Shown here: positions 35,220-43,949 of the stretch, piece after piece | Layout: each line of letters starts with the position of its first letter | How positions within the stretch are numbered: the stretch's first letter is position 1 | Source: JBAZOJ01 sp041648755 | GTDB taxonomy: Bacteria; Planctomycetota; B143-G9 | DNA length: 58,288 nucleotides | NCBI GenBank assembly: GCA_041648755.1 | Contig: JBAZOJ010000002.1 | Span: forward strand, 1-58,288 | Direction of reading: 5' to 3' | Position numbers and translations under genes: made by a program | The notes under the pieces: generated by a model | Database searches by the model: none | What the model saw: the letters and a program-made list of their open reading frames with translations, nothing else | What the model was told of the DNA's origin: nothing

Positions 35220-36650
35220 CTAATCCAGAAGGGTGCGCGCCTTTTCCTTCGCGCTGTCCAACGTCCCAACCAAGTAGAACGCCTGCTCGGGCATATCGTC
35301 GCAGTCGCCATGTACGATGGCTTCGAAGCCCTCGATAGTATCCTGCAACTTCACGTACATTCCCGCGCGTCCCGTGAACTGCTCAGCGACGTTGAACGGC
35401 TGGCTCAGGAAGCGTTCAATTCTGCGGGCGCGGGCAACCACCAGCTTGTCGTCGTCCGAAAGCTCGTCCATTCCGAGGATGGCGATGATGTCCTGCAGGT
35501 CTTTGTACTTCTGCAGTATCTGACGGATGGTCGTCGCAACCGTGTAATGGCGCTCGCCGATGAGCCTTGGGTCAGTAATCTTGGAGACGGATTCCAGCGG
35601 ATCCACCGCGGGGTAAATGCCCTTCTGGGTGATTTCGCGCGAGAGGAAGGTCAATGCGTCAAGGTGAGAGAACGTCGTGGCCGGTGCAGGATCGGTAAAA
35701 TCGTCAGCAGGAACGTAGATCGCCTGCACGGAAGTGATCGAGCCCTTGCGGGTGGAAGTGATGCGCTCCTGAAGTTCACCCATTTCGGATGCGAGGTTTG
35801 GCTGATATCCGACTGCGGACGGCATGCGCCCGAGAAGAGCGGATACTTCCGAACCAGCCTGCACGAAACGGAAAATGTTGTCGATGAACAGAAGGATATC
35901 CGCGCCCTCTTCGTCGCGAAAGTACTCAGCAACTGTCAGGCCGGAAAGACCCACGCGGAGCCTTGCCCCGGGCGGCTCGTTCATCTGGCCGTACACGAGC
36001 GCGGCCTTGTCAATGACCTTGGACTGCTTCATTTCGTTCCACATGTCGTTGCCTTCGCGCGAACGCTCGCCCACTCCACAGAATACCGAATATCCACCGT
36101 GGTGCGTGGCAATGTTGTGAATCAACTCCATGATAACGACGGTCTTCCCTACGCCAGCGCCGCCAAACAGGCCGACCTTGCCGCCCTTTACGTATGGGCA
36201 CAGCAGGTCAATGACCTTGATGCCGGTTTCCAGGATCTCCACGCTTGGCGAGAGTTCGCTCATGTTGGGGGAAGCCCGGTGGATGGGATAGCGCAGGTCC
36301 GTTTTGATCGGTCCCATTTCGTCAACCGGTTCGCCGATGACGTTCATAATGCGGCCAAGCGTGGCACGTCCAACGGGAACCATAACCGGGGAGCCGGTAT
36401 TGAGTGCCGTCATCCCTCGAACAAGGCCGTCCGTGGTCGTGAGCGCCACGCAGCGAACCACGTTTTCACCGAGATGCTGGGCGACCTCTATTGTCAGCGC
36501 CACTTCCTTTTCGGGGTACTCGATCCGGAGAGCGGTGTAAATCTCCGGAAGGACTCCGTCGGCGAATTCGACGTCAACCACGGGGCCGATGACTGCGACC
36601 ACTCTGCCAAGATTGCCTGCAACTTTTGTTTCTTCGGAGCCTGAACTCAT
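35220..36650 (-). CDS. atpD: ATP synthase F1 beta subunit
   Basis: 476 residues, the usual length. Walker A GGAGVGKT (163-170), GERSREGND (195-203), and the catalytic LLFIDNIFRFVQAG segment (DELSDDD near the end) are all present. The beta subunit carries the catalytic ATP site of F1. It is the fourth gene of atpHAGDC, 15 bases after atpG. A strong antisense reading frame of 510 codons lies opposite but is a shadow of this gene. Confidence 0.97.
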   Translation of the reverse strand: MSSGSEETKVAGNLGRVVAVIGPVVDVEFADGVLPEIYTALRIEYPEKEVALTIEVAQHLGENVVRCVALTTTDGLVRGMTALNTGSPVMVPVGRATLGRIMNVIGEPVDEMGPIKTDLRYPIHRASPNMSELSPSVEILETGIKVIDLLCPYVKGGKVGLFGGAGVGKTVVIMELIHNIATHHGGYSVFCGVGERSREGNDMWNEMKQSKVIDKAALVYGQMNEPPGARLRVGLSGLTVAEYFRDEEGADILLFIDNIFRFVQAGSEVSALLGRMPSAVGYQPNLASEMGELQERITSTRKGSITSVQAIYVPADDFTDPAPATTFSHLDALTFLSREITQKGIYPAVDPLESVSKITDPRLIGERHYTVATTIRQILQKYKDLQDIIAILGMDELSDDDKLVVARARRIERFLSQPFNVAEQFTGRAGMYVKLQDTIEGFEAIVHGDCDDMPEQAFYLVGTLDSAKEKARTLLD

Positions 36651-36665
36651 TTTATCTCCCCATCG

Positions 36666-37559
36666 TCACTTGGCGGCCTTCATGGCCTCGGTGCCGCCGA
36701 CGATGTCAAGTAGTTCCTTGGTGATGAAAGCTTGACGGGCCTTGTTGTACTCCAGCGTCAGCGAGTCGATCATGTCGTCCGCGTTCTTCGTCGCGTTTTC
36801 CATCGCTGTCATTCGTGCTGCGTATTCGCTTGAGACGGATTCCATCATCGCCGCGTACAGGCTGACCGAGATGTAGCGATCCAGGATGGGGCGCACCAAC
36901 TCCACGGCAGGTGGCTCGTAGAGGTAATCGTGAGCATAGCGGCCGGGTTCCTGGTTGGACTGCTCGACCGATGGCGGCCACAGCTTGCGGGTTCCCGCGC
37001 TCTGCGAAGCCATGTTCACGAACTGGCTGTAGATAACATACATCGAGTCAAGCGTGCCTGCCGCGTAGTCCGCGTTCAGCTTCTTCGTGACCTCGAGAGA
37101 AACCTGGAAGGACAGACTCTTGATGAGGTCGAAGCGGCTGAAACACATTTCGACCCGCGAGTTCTTCTGTCTGCAGACTTTCTTGATGTGCGCGATGCCC
37201 TTTTTCCCGAAAACAAAGACGCGCAAATTCCTGTCCGGATTGGCCGCGCGGAATTTCTCGAACTCGCGGATCAGGTTGGAGTTGTATGCTCCGCACAGGC
37301 CGCGATCACCGCTGAAGAAAACCACTCCAACAGTCTTCTCCGGTCGCTCTTCCACAAAAGCGTTAGCCAGGTCGCCGACGCTTTCCAGCAGGTGATCTTT
37401 TAGCCGTGTAACCGCAAAAGTGTAAGGACGAAGCGTGATTGTCCGGTCCTGCACCTTGCGCAACTTCGATGCGGCGACCATCTTCATCGCGCGCGTTATC
37501 TGTTGCGTATTTATCACGCTACGGATGCGGCGCTTGATATCACGTGGCAGTTCGGCCAT
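36666..37559 (-). CDS. atpG: ATP synthase F1 gamma subunit
   Basis: 297 residues. N-terminal helix (RRIRSVINTQQITRAMKMVA, followed by SKLRKVQ) and C-terminal helix (MTAMENATKNADDMIDSLTL, followed by YNKARQAFITKELLDIVGG) form the rotating coiled coil, with a Rossmann-like middle (FFSGDRGLCGAYNSNL). ATG shares one base with the atpA stop (TGATG), so the two are translationally coupled. The gamma subunit rotates inside alpha3beta3. Confidence 0.95.
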   Translation of the reverse strand: MAELPRDIKRRIRSVINTQQITRAMKMVAASKLRKVQDRTITLRPYTFAVTRLKDHLLESVGDLANAFVEERPEKTVGVVFFSGDRGLCGAYNSNLIREFEKFRAANPDRNLRVFVFGKKGIAHIKKVCRQKNSRVEMCFSRFDLIKSLSFQVSLEVTKKLNADYAAGTLDSMYVIYSQFVNMASQSAGTRKLWPPSVEQSNQEPGRYAHDYLYEPPAVELVRPILDRYISVSLYAAMMESVSSEYAARMTAMENATKNADDMIDSLTLEYNKARQAFITKELLDIVGGTEAMKAAK

Positions 37560-39082
37560 CAGTCAGCCTCTGCTGCCCTGTACGTGGACTTAAAAGTCTT
37601 GATCGCTTCGCCGAGGTTGGCCTTCGTGGTATCGTCCATGTCCTTTGACTTGCGAATTGCTTCGGGAATTTCCGGGTGGCGATTTGCCATGTACTCAAGG
37701 AATTCCTTCTGGAAACGCCCAACGGAGTTCGCGGGGAGATCATCGATGAAACCGCCTGTCCCGCAGAAAATCGCCATGACCTGATTCTCGACCGGCATGG
37801 GCTCGTACTGATCCTGCTTGAGGATCTCGACCAGTCGTTCGCCCCTGGTGAGCTGCCGCACGGTGGCGGCGTCAAGGTCGGAGCCGAACTGGGCGAAAGC
37901 GGCCAGCGAGCGGTATTGGGCGAGGTCGAGACGCAGCGAGCCGGCCACTTTCTTCATCGCCTTGATCTGGGCATCGCCGCCGACGCGCGAGACCGAGATG
38001 CCCACATTGATTGCGGGCCGAACGTTTTTGTTGAACAGGTCGGCCTCGAGATATATCTGGCCGTCGGTGATCGAGATGACGTTGGTGGGGATGTACGCCG
38101 AAACGTCTCCGGCCTTGGTTTCGATGATAGGCAGCGCGGTGATGGAGCCGCCGCCGTATTTTTCGTCAAGCTTGCATGCGCGTTCGAGAAGGCGTGAGTG
38201 AAGGTAGAACACATCGCCGGGGTATGCTTCGCGGCCGGGCGGACGCCGCAGAAGGAGGGAGATCTCGCGATAGGCCACCGCATGCTTGGAAAGGTCGTCG
38301 TAGATGATCAGGGCATGCTGCCCCTTGTCCAGGAAGTACTCCGCCATGGCGCAGCCGGAATAAGGAGCGATATACTGCATCGAAGCGGCTTCGGACGCGG
38401 AGGCAGAGACGACGATCGTGTAAGGCATCGCCCCGTGCTCTTCCAGCGTTTGGACAACCTGCAGCACCGAGGATCGCTTCTGACCAACAGCGACGTATAT
38501 GCAAACGACGTCGCCGCCTTTCTGGTTGATGATAGTGTCAATGGCGATGGCTGTCTTGCCGGTCTGGCGGTCACCGATGATTAGTTCCCTTTGGCCGCGA
38601 CCGATGGGCGTCATAGAGTCGATAGCCTTGAGTCCCGTCTGCAGCGGCTGGCTTACTTTGTGCCGCTTGACAATTCCGGGGGCGATGATCTCGATGCGCC
38701 TGCGGTTCTGCGTCGAGACGGGTCCCTTGCCGTCCAGCGGCTGACCGAGCGAGTCAACAACGCGACCGAGCATTCCTTCGCCGACGGGGACTTCGATGAT
38801 GCGGCCGGTACGCGTTACTTCGCCGCCTTCCTTGATGACTTCAAAATTGCCCAGAAGCACGACCCCGACATAGTCGGGCTCAAGGTTCAGCGCGATACCG
38901 AATACGTTATGGCCGAAACTCAGCAATTCGCCAGCCATGCAGTTCTCAAGGCCGGAGCACAGGGCGACGCCATCGCCGACCTGCAAGACCTCGCCCTTTT
39001 CCTTGATGGACTGTCTTTCTTCGCCGTATTGCAGAATCTGCTGACGAAGGATGGTTCCGATTTCGCCCGGGTTTATTTCCAT
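37559..39082 (-). CDS. atpA: ATP synthase F1 alpha subunit
   Basis: 507 residues. Walker A GDRQTGKTA (170-178), the alpha-specific RGQRELIIGDRQTGKT block and ISVSRVGGDAQIKAMKKVAG near the C-terminal domain are diagnostic. It starts three bases after atpH. The alpha subunit holds the non-catalytic nucleotide site and pairs with beta. Confidence 0.97.
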   Translation of the reverse strand: MEINPGEIGTILRQQILQYGEERQSIKEKGEVLQVGDGVALCSGLENCMAGELLSFGHNVFGIALNLEPDYVGVVLLGNFEVIKEGGEVTRTGRIIEVPVGEGMLGRVVDSLGQPLDGKGPVSTQNRRRIEIIAPGIVKRHKVSQPLQTGLKAIDSMTPIGRGQRELIIGDRQTGKTAIAIDTIINQKGGDVVCIYVAVGQKRSSVLQVVQTLEEHGAMPYTIVVSASASEAASMQYIAPYSGCAMAEYFLDKGQHALIIYDDLSKHAVAYREISLLLRRPPGREAYPGDVFYLHSRLLERACKLDEKYGGGSITALPIIETKAGDVSAYIPTNVISITDGQIYLEADLFNKNVRPAINVGISVSRVGGDAQIKAMKKVAGSLRLDLAQYRSLAAFAQFGSDLDAATVRQLTRGERLVEILKQDQYEPMPVENQVMAIFCGTGGFIDDLPANSVGRFQKEFLEYMANRHPEIPEAIRKSKDMDDTTKANLGEAIKTFKSTYRAAEAD

Positions 39083-39085
39083 TTC

Positions 39086-39637
39086 CTACCTCTGAGAATT
39101 GCCGGTCAGCTTGCGGCGCATCGTATCCAGCCGCGCCGAAATGCTGTTGTCGTACACTACGTTGTTTATCTCGACCTGCAGCCCGCCGATGAGTTCCGGT
39201 TTCACCGTGAACTCGCAAACAGGCTTGCAGTTGAACTTGGCAGCGAATCCCGCCCGCAATGCGTCTTTCTCAGCATCCGACAAGGTTTCGGCTGAGACCA
39301 CCTTTACCCTTACGTAGCCATCCCTCAGATCCGCAAGTTTGCGGAACATCGCGGCGATAGCCGGGAAAACCACGAACCTTCGCCGAACAACCAGGACTTG
39401 GCAAAAATGCGCGAACAAGGGGCGCAGGCGAAGGAGAGCAGTTGCTTCTGTCATTGCCTCCGAGCGCTTGTCCTCGGATATCTTCGCATCGGAAAGGAAT
39501 GCAGGGAAAGGGCGAAGATTGGCGATGTAGCCCTCGAGGGACTTTATGTCGGCCTTCACTTCATCGACCGCGCCGCGTTCAGAGGCCAAGTCGAGGAGGA
39601 CGCGGGCATATCTCTTTGCCAATCTAAGCTGTTTCAT
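39086..39637 (-). CDS. atpH: ATP synthase delta (OSCP) subunit
   Basis: 183 residues. MKQLRLAKRYARVLLDLASE is the conserved delta N-terminus, followed by helices and the C-terminal FTVKPELIGGLQVEINN motif (VYDNSISARLDTMRRKL ending) that links F1 to the peripheral stalk. It is the first atp gene here, 15 bases downstream of tyrS; genes for the membrane a and c subunits and the b stalk are not in the window. Confidence 0.92.
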   Translation of the reverse strand: MKQLRLAKRYARVLLDLASERGAVDEVKADIKSLEGYIANLRPFPAFLSDAKISEDKRSEAMTEATALLRLRPLFAHFCQVLVVRRRFVVFPAIAAMFRKLADLRDGYVRVKVVSAETLSDAEKDALRAGFAAKFNCKPVCEFTVKPELIGGLQVEINNVVYDNSISARLDTMRRKLTGNSQR

Positions 39638-39651
39638 CTGGCAGCCCCGGG

Positions 39652-40884
39652 TTACTTCGGCACCCGAAACCGGGCAAAGGTCTTCTTGCCAACCTTGAAG
39701 ACGTCATCGGCGCCGACGATTATCCGGGCGTCAGGAGATTCGATTTTCTCGCCGTTGAGCTTCAGCCCGCCCTGCTCGACGAGCCTCCTGGCTTCATTGT
39801 TGGATGCAATTGTGCCGACCGCCCTGATTATCGCGATCACGGAGACTTTGCCCTCGGCGTCACGCTCGGGCAGGTCAAACAGCGGGATGTCCTGCGGGAT
39901 CTCCCGCCGGGAGAATGTGCGCTCAAACTCTTCGCGCTCACCTGTCGCAGCTTCCTTGCCCCAGTACCAGCCGGTGATCTCGACTGCAAGGCGCTTTTTG
40001 GCCTCCATAGGGTGAGTCGGGGGGGCAAGCAGCGAGTTGATCTGCTCCATGGGCAGGTCTGTCAGCAATTCGTAATAATTCCTCATCAGGGAGTCCGGCA
40101 GCGACATCACCTTGCCGAACATCTCTTTGGGGGTATCGATAACGGCCACGAAGTTCCCCAGGGACTTCGACATCTTGTGTGTTCCGTCAAGTCCGATGAG
40201 AAGCGGCATTGTCAAGGCGACCTGGGCCTCCTGCCCGAATTCCGGCATCAAGCCGCGGCCGACCAGCAGATTGAAGGTCTGGTCGGTTCCGCCCATCTCG
40301 ACATCGCTGTTGATCATCACCGAGTCGTAGCCCTGCATCAGGGGATAGAGCATTTCGTGCAGAGCAATGGGCTGGCCGGTCTTGTACCTGTTGCTGAAGT
40401 CATCGCGCTCAAGCAGTCGTGCAACAGTCATACGGGACGCAAGCTTCACAACGTCGGCGAACATCATCTTGTAGAACCAGTCGCCGTTGTAGCGGATTTC
40501 GAGCAGTTTCTCGTCCAGGAGGACGATGCGACCGGCCTGCTCGAAATATGACTTGCAGTTGGCTTCGATTTCCTCGCGCGTGAGAACGGGGCGGGTCTTT
40601 GATCTGCCGGAGGGATCCCCGACGAAGGCGGTGCCGTCGCCGATGATAAGGACAAGCTTGTGCCCGAGTTCCTGGAACTGGCGGCACTTGCGCAGGACAA
40701 CGCTGTGTCCGAGGTGCAGGTCGGGATGCGTGGGGTCCATGCCAAGCTTGACTCGCAGAGGAGGGCGTTCCCCCCGATGGAAAGCAGCGAGCTTGCGAGA
40801 CAGGTCCTCGACAGTGAAGCAATCCACCGTTCCTCGCAGGAGCGTTTTCAGGTCAGCTTCGACTCTGGTTTTCACGTCTGTCAT
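39652..40884 (-). CDS. tyrS: Tyrosyl-tRNA synthetase
   Basis: 410 residues from ATG 40884; the longer start at 40920 sits inside the predicted -10 box, so it is unlikely. Class I features: the HIGH motif is HLGH (57-60, in MDPTHPDLHLGHSVVL), KMSKS reads intact near 236-240 (GTHKMSKSLGN), and the C-terminal S4 RNA-binding domain starts about residue 345 (LVEQGGLKLNGEKI). The sequence is the TyrRS type with the PTHPDLHLGH entry rather than the shorter E. coli form. It leads the operon tyrS-atpHAGDC-resB-like, an unusual partner for ATP synthase. Confidence 0.95.
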   Translation of the reverse strand: MTDVKTRVEADLKTLLRGTVDCFTVEDLSRKLAAFHRGERPPLRVKLGMDPTHPDLHLGHSVVLRKCRQFQELGHKLVLIIGDGTAFVGDPSGRSKTRPVLTREEIEANCKSYFEQAGRIVLLDEKLLEIRYNGDWFYKMMFADVVKLASRMTVARLLERDDFSNRYKTGQPIALHEMLYPLMQGYDSVMINSDVEMGGTDQTFNLLVGRGLMPEFGQEAQVALTMPLLIGLDGTHKMSKSLGNFVAVIDTPKEMFGKVMSLPDSLMRNYYELLTDLPMEQINSLLAPPTHPMEAKKRLAVEITGWYWGKEAATGEREEFERTFSRREIPQDIPLFDLPERDAEGKVSVIAIIRAVGTIASNNEARRLVEQGGLKLNGEKIESPDARIIVGADDVFKVGKKTFARFRVPK

Positions 40885-40919
40885 AATAGGGGGTTCCGGG
40901 GGATATCGGAGCCGACGCA

Positions 40920-40947
40920 ATTGTAACCCGTATTGCGGTCGGGCAAA
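40920..40947 (-). promoter_or_regulatory. Promoter of the tyrS-atp operon
   Basis: On the minus strand: TTTGCC (-35; 40942-40947), a 16-base spacer, and TACAAT (-10; 40920-40925). It lies back to back with the tRNA-Leu promoter, with 12 bases between the -35 boxes. Confidence 0.65.
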
Positions 40948-40959
40948 GTAAAAACGAGC

Positions 40960-40987
40960 TTGACAGCGGCTTACAGCGGGGTATGAT
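40960..40987 (+). promoter_or_regulatory. Promoter of tRNA-Leu
   Basis: TTGACA (40960-40965, consensus), a 16-base spacer, and TATGAT (40982-40987). The -10 ends 17 bases before the mature tRNA. Confidence 0.8.
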
Positions 40988-41004
40988 ACCCCGCTGCATC
41001 AAGG

Positions 41005-41091
41005 GCCGAAGTGGCGGAATGGCAGACGCGCTAGGTTCAGGACCTAGTCCATGTAACGTGGGTGTGGGTTCGAGTCCCACCTTCGGCACCA
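41005..41091 (+). tRNA. tRNA-Leu, anticodon CAG
   Basis: An 87-base class II tRNA with encoded CCA. Acceptor GCCGAAG pairs with CTTCGGC, then discriminator A and CCA (41089-41091). The anticodon stem CTAGG/CCTAG frames loop TTCAGGA, giving anticodon CAG (reads CUG). A long variable arm is present, and the T arm is GTGGG/CCCAC around TTCGAGT. It is followed by a terminator and has its own promoter. Confidence 0.97.
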
Positions 41092-41101
41092 AGTAACGAT
41101 T

Positions 41102-41126
41102 ACCCCCGGTCTGCGGGGGTTTTTTG
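41102..41126 (+). terminator. Intrinsic terminator after tRNA-Leu
   Basis: ACCCCCG (41102-41108) pairs with CGGGGGT (41114-41120), loop GTCTG, then six T. Confidence 0.92.
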
Positions 41127-41160
41127 TTGTCTGAGGGGGATGTGTGTTCGGCGAGACCCC

Positions 41161-42129
41161 TCAGCTTTTGCTCTGTTCGCGTCTCCACTTGACCGTCAGC
41201 GCGACTATGCTCTTTGTATCGTGTTCCGGTTGCCAGCCGCAAAGATCGAGGATGGCCGATGTGTCCGGAACACGCCTGCGCATATCGGCGTAGTCGCTGC
41301 CAAGGGAAGCTTCGGGAAGGAATTCGATCTCTCCACCATTGCACTCAGCTATGACCATTCGCGCCAGATCCAGTACACTGACCTCGTTCTGCGTGCCGAC
41401 GTTGAAGACGCGACCGTCCGCAGCGGGATTTTCCCCAAGCTGGACCAATGCGCGAACTGCGTCGGAGATGTACATAAAGCACCGTCTTGCCGAACCGTTT
41501 CCATAAACCCCCAATTTTATGTCTGCCAGTGCGGCTTCGATAAACCGCGGCAACACCATTCCGAACTCCGCCCGCTGTCGGGGTCCAACGGTGTTGAACA
41601 GCCGGGCCACAGCTAATTTCAGCGAGCGTTCCCGGTGCATTGCCATCAGGTAATGCTCGTCCAGAATCTTCGATGCGGCATAGGACCAGCGACCGACCGT
41701 TGGGGGGCCCAGTGTCAGGTCGTCCGCCTCGCTGAAAGGCACACGCTCGTTCCGGCCATATACCTCGGACGTTGACGCAAATACAAGGCGAGCCCCGGCT
41801 GCAAGCGCGGCATCGGCAGCAGATCTACTTGTCGCAATATTCTCTTCAATCGTCGCAAGAGCTGATTCGAGCACCCTGCGTACCCCAACCCGTGCCGCGA
41901 GGTGGTACACCACGTCGCAGCCTTTGGCTGAATCGGCTACAAGCGAAGCGTCGCGCGCGTCGCCCTGCACGACCTCCAGCAACCCGGTGGCGGACGCAGC
42001 ATCCAGGTTGCTGCGATGCCCTGTGGCGAAGTTGTCCAGCACTATTACCTTGTCTCCCGCGCCTGTCAGCGCATCGGCAAGGTGCGAGCCTATGAACCCC
42101 GCTCCGCCAGTTATGAGGACGCGCCTCAT
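41161..42129 (-). CDS. NAD-dependent sugar-nucleotide epimerase/dehydratase (extended SDR)
   Basis: 322 residues. GGAGFIGS (8-15) is the NAD-binding Rossmann motif; STSEVYG (119-125) and YAASK (150-154) supply the catalytic Ser/Thr and Tyr-xxx-Lys. ARLFNTVGPRQ and GMVLPRFIEAAL (about 180-215) match the UDP-glucose 4-epimerase/UDP-glucuronate decarboxylase branch. It probably makes a nucleotide sugar for surface polysaccharide, but the substrate cannot be decided. Its ATG overlaps the M19 dipeptidase stop (ATGA). Confidence 0.87.
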   Translation of the reverse strand: MRRVLITGGAGFIGSHLADALTGAGDKVIVLDNFATGHRSNLDAASATGLLEVVQGDARDASLVADSAKGCDVVYHLAARVGVRRVLESALATIEENIATSRSAADAALAAGARLVFASTSEVYGRNERVPFSEADDLTLGPPTVGRWSYAASKILDEHYLMAMHRERSLKLAVARLFNTVGPRQRAEFGMVLPRFIEAALADIKLGVYGNGSARRCFMYISDAVRALVQLGENPAADGRVFNVGTQNEVSVLDLARMVIAECNGGEIEFLPEASLGSDYADMRRRVPDTSAILDLCGWQPEHDTKSIVALTVKWRREQSKS

Positions 42130-43106
42130 GCTTTGAAGGCTTTCTTGCGGGACGGAAGCGCAGTGCGAAGCAACCGCATCCAGTTGCCACCCATCACGCC
42201 GTCAGCTTCCGCTTCGGACAGTCCAAGCTGCTTCTTCAGGACTTCGCGCAAAGGTGGCTCGTCAAGCACACTGCTGATTCCCGCAGGCAGCTTGCCCACT
42301 CCGTCGAGGTCGGCGCCGAGCCCAACACAGCCGATACCACCGACAGACGCGATGTGGGAGATGTGGCGCAGGATATCATCGATGGTTGCTTCACCGGAAT
42401 CGCTCAGGAAGGTGGGGAAGAAGTTGATTCCGATCACGCCACCTGACGCTGCGATTGCCTTGATATGCTCGTCCGAGAGATTGCGCGGTGAGCCGCAAAT
42501 GGCCTTTGCGTTGCTGTGTGAAGCTATGACCGGCCGTGTGGCAAGCGAAAGGACGTCGTCCACGCCCTTCGGAGTCAAGTGTGACAAATCCACCAACACT
42601 TTCAGTGCTTCACACTCGCGAACCAGGCGCTTGCCTCTCTCGGTCAACCCGCGCGGGCGCTTGACCATCGCGCCGTCGCCGAACGCGTTGCGTCCCTGCC
42701 AGCAGAAGCCTATTGCGCGCAATCCCAGCCGGAACATTGCCGGAAGGATATCGTCCTCGGGGGCAATCGGAGTAGCATCTTCCATGCTTGCCAGAAGGCC
42801 GAGGCGGGTGCCGTCGAGCCGGTCCAGATCCTCGCTCCAGCGAACGAAGACCACGTTTGATCTTGATTCTTCCGTGCGCCTCAGCAGTTCGAGGTAGCTT
42901 AGAATCCGCGCGGTTGTGTTGCGCGAGTGGCGATGGGTGTCACAGGCTCGCACAGTGGTGAACATCGCCATCACCTGAAGTGTCTGGTGAGCCTTCAGCG
43001 CCCTGCCGATATCCCAGTGCTTGCCCTCGAAGCTGTCGGGCAGGCCATGATCCGAAGGCGGAGTGAACAGAATGGAATCGCAGTGAAAATCGACGAAGGT
43101 TTTCAT
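42126..43106 (-). CDS. Membrane dipeptidase family (peptidase M19)
   Basis: 326 residues. The zinc ligands of M19 are in place: HCD at 8-10, SMED near 122, DLSHLTP near 180 and IASHSNA near 200, then GLGADLDGV near 255. The family hydrolyses dipeptides, including D-Ala-D-Ala analogues and Cys-Gly. No signal peptide or membrane anchor is visible, so it is likely cytoplasmic. It overlaps the sugar epimerase by ATGA and lies 23 bases after an unknown protein in a shared operon. Confidence 0.9.
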   Translation of the reverse strand: MKTFVDFHCDSILFTPPSDHGLPDSFEGKHWDIGRALKAHQTLQVMAMFTTVRACDTHRHSRNTTARILSYLELLRRTEESRSNVVFVRWSEDLDRLDGTRLGLLASMEDATPIAPEDDILPAMFRLGLRAIGFCWQGRNAFGDGAMVKRPRGLTERGKRLVRECEALKVLVDLSHLTPKGVDDVLSLATRPVIASHSNAKAICGSPRNLSDEHIKAIAASGGVIGINFFPTFLSDSGEATIDDILRHISHIASVGGIGCVGLGADLDGVGKLPAGISSVLDEPPLREVLKKQLGLSEAEADGVMGGNWMRLLRTALPSRKKAFKA

Positions 43107-43129
43107 CAGATTGTGCTTTCCTTGTTCGG

Positions 43130-43948
43130 CTACTGCTTCACGAATCTCGTGAGCATTGGAACCTTGAACGCCGGAGCGCGATACTCGTTGTCCAGGTATT
43201 TGCGTGCCATCAGCGCCTCGATGCGCGCTGCTTCTTTGAAAATGCGATAACCATATCCGGAGGGGGCATCGGGAGCCAATCCTATGAGGAAGGATCCCTG
43301 CGGGACCTCGAACGCCATCTTTTGAGTCGAGCCCGGGACGACGATTGCCGCACCGGGAGGCATGAGCTCACCCGACACGACAAGCCATCCTTCCGGTGCG
43401 CGAAGCTTGCCGTCAGGACTGTAGAGGGCCATTCGCTCGAATTCGACTCCGTTCTCCCTGAGCATGGCAGGTATCCCATCCAAGGGAACCAGATTTCCAT
43501 CCAACCATAGCTTGCTTTCGAGCTTCAGCCCGATGCCGTGCCATTGTGCGACGTTGTTGTCCTGTGCACTTGCTATCCACAGCGCGCGCAGGCCCAGTTC
43601 CTTTGAGAGAAGCAGTTCTGCTGTCTCAGGGCTTGCCGCGACAATCACATCTGCCTTGCTGAGGACTTTGCCTGAGCCCTCGGCGAGCCCCACGCGACCG
43701 TTATTTTCGGTCGGGACAGTGACGTCATCGCCTACTTCGGCGCGCACAAAATACTGTGCCTTTCCCGCGGCCTTGGAAAGCGAGTCAAGCTCTTGTGCGA
43801 AGCGGTCGCAATGTTCCTTCTCGGCGACAATGCCCGGGCGGAGGGCGAATATGACGATTGATGGCCTTGCAGGCCGTGTAGCGAGGATAAGGAAGATTAT
43901 CGCTACGACAATGCCAATATAGGCGATGCGCATTTTCTCGCTTAGCAT
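43130..43948 (-). CDS. Membrane-anchored protein of unknown function
   Basis: 272 residues. ATG 43948, one base after the stop of the vWA gene (TGACATG), is the likely start; 60 upstream codons in the longer ORF are the out-of-frame end of that gene. One membrane segment near 8-25 (AYIGIVVAIIFLILAT). The remainder is a mixed alpha/beta domain with no recognised motif, somewhat like a substrate-binding protein (VIVAASPETAELLL). It sits between a BatA-like protein and an M19 peptidase in one operon, so it may be envelope-associated. Confidence 0.7.
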   Translation of the reverse strand: MLSEKMRIAYIGIVVAIIFLILATRPARPSIVIFALRPGIVAEKEHCDRFAQELDSLSKAAGKAQYFVRAEVGDDVTVPTENNGRVGLAEGSGKVLSKADVIVAASPETAELLLSKELGLRALWIASAQDNNVAQWHGIGLKLESKLWLDGNLVPLDGIPAMLRENGVEFERMALYSPDGKLRAPEGWLVVSGELMPPGAAIVVPGSTQKMAFEVPQGSFLIGLAPDAPSGYGYRIFKEAARIEALMARKYLDNEYRAPAFKVPMLTRFVKQ

Positions 43949-43949
43949 G

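Noticed and set aside
35112..36644. A 510-codon plus-strand ORF
   Set aside because: It lies wholly opposite atpD and lacks a sensible protein pattern; biased codons in highly expressed genes often leave the opposite strand open.
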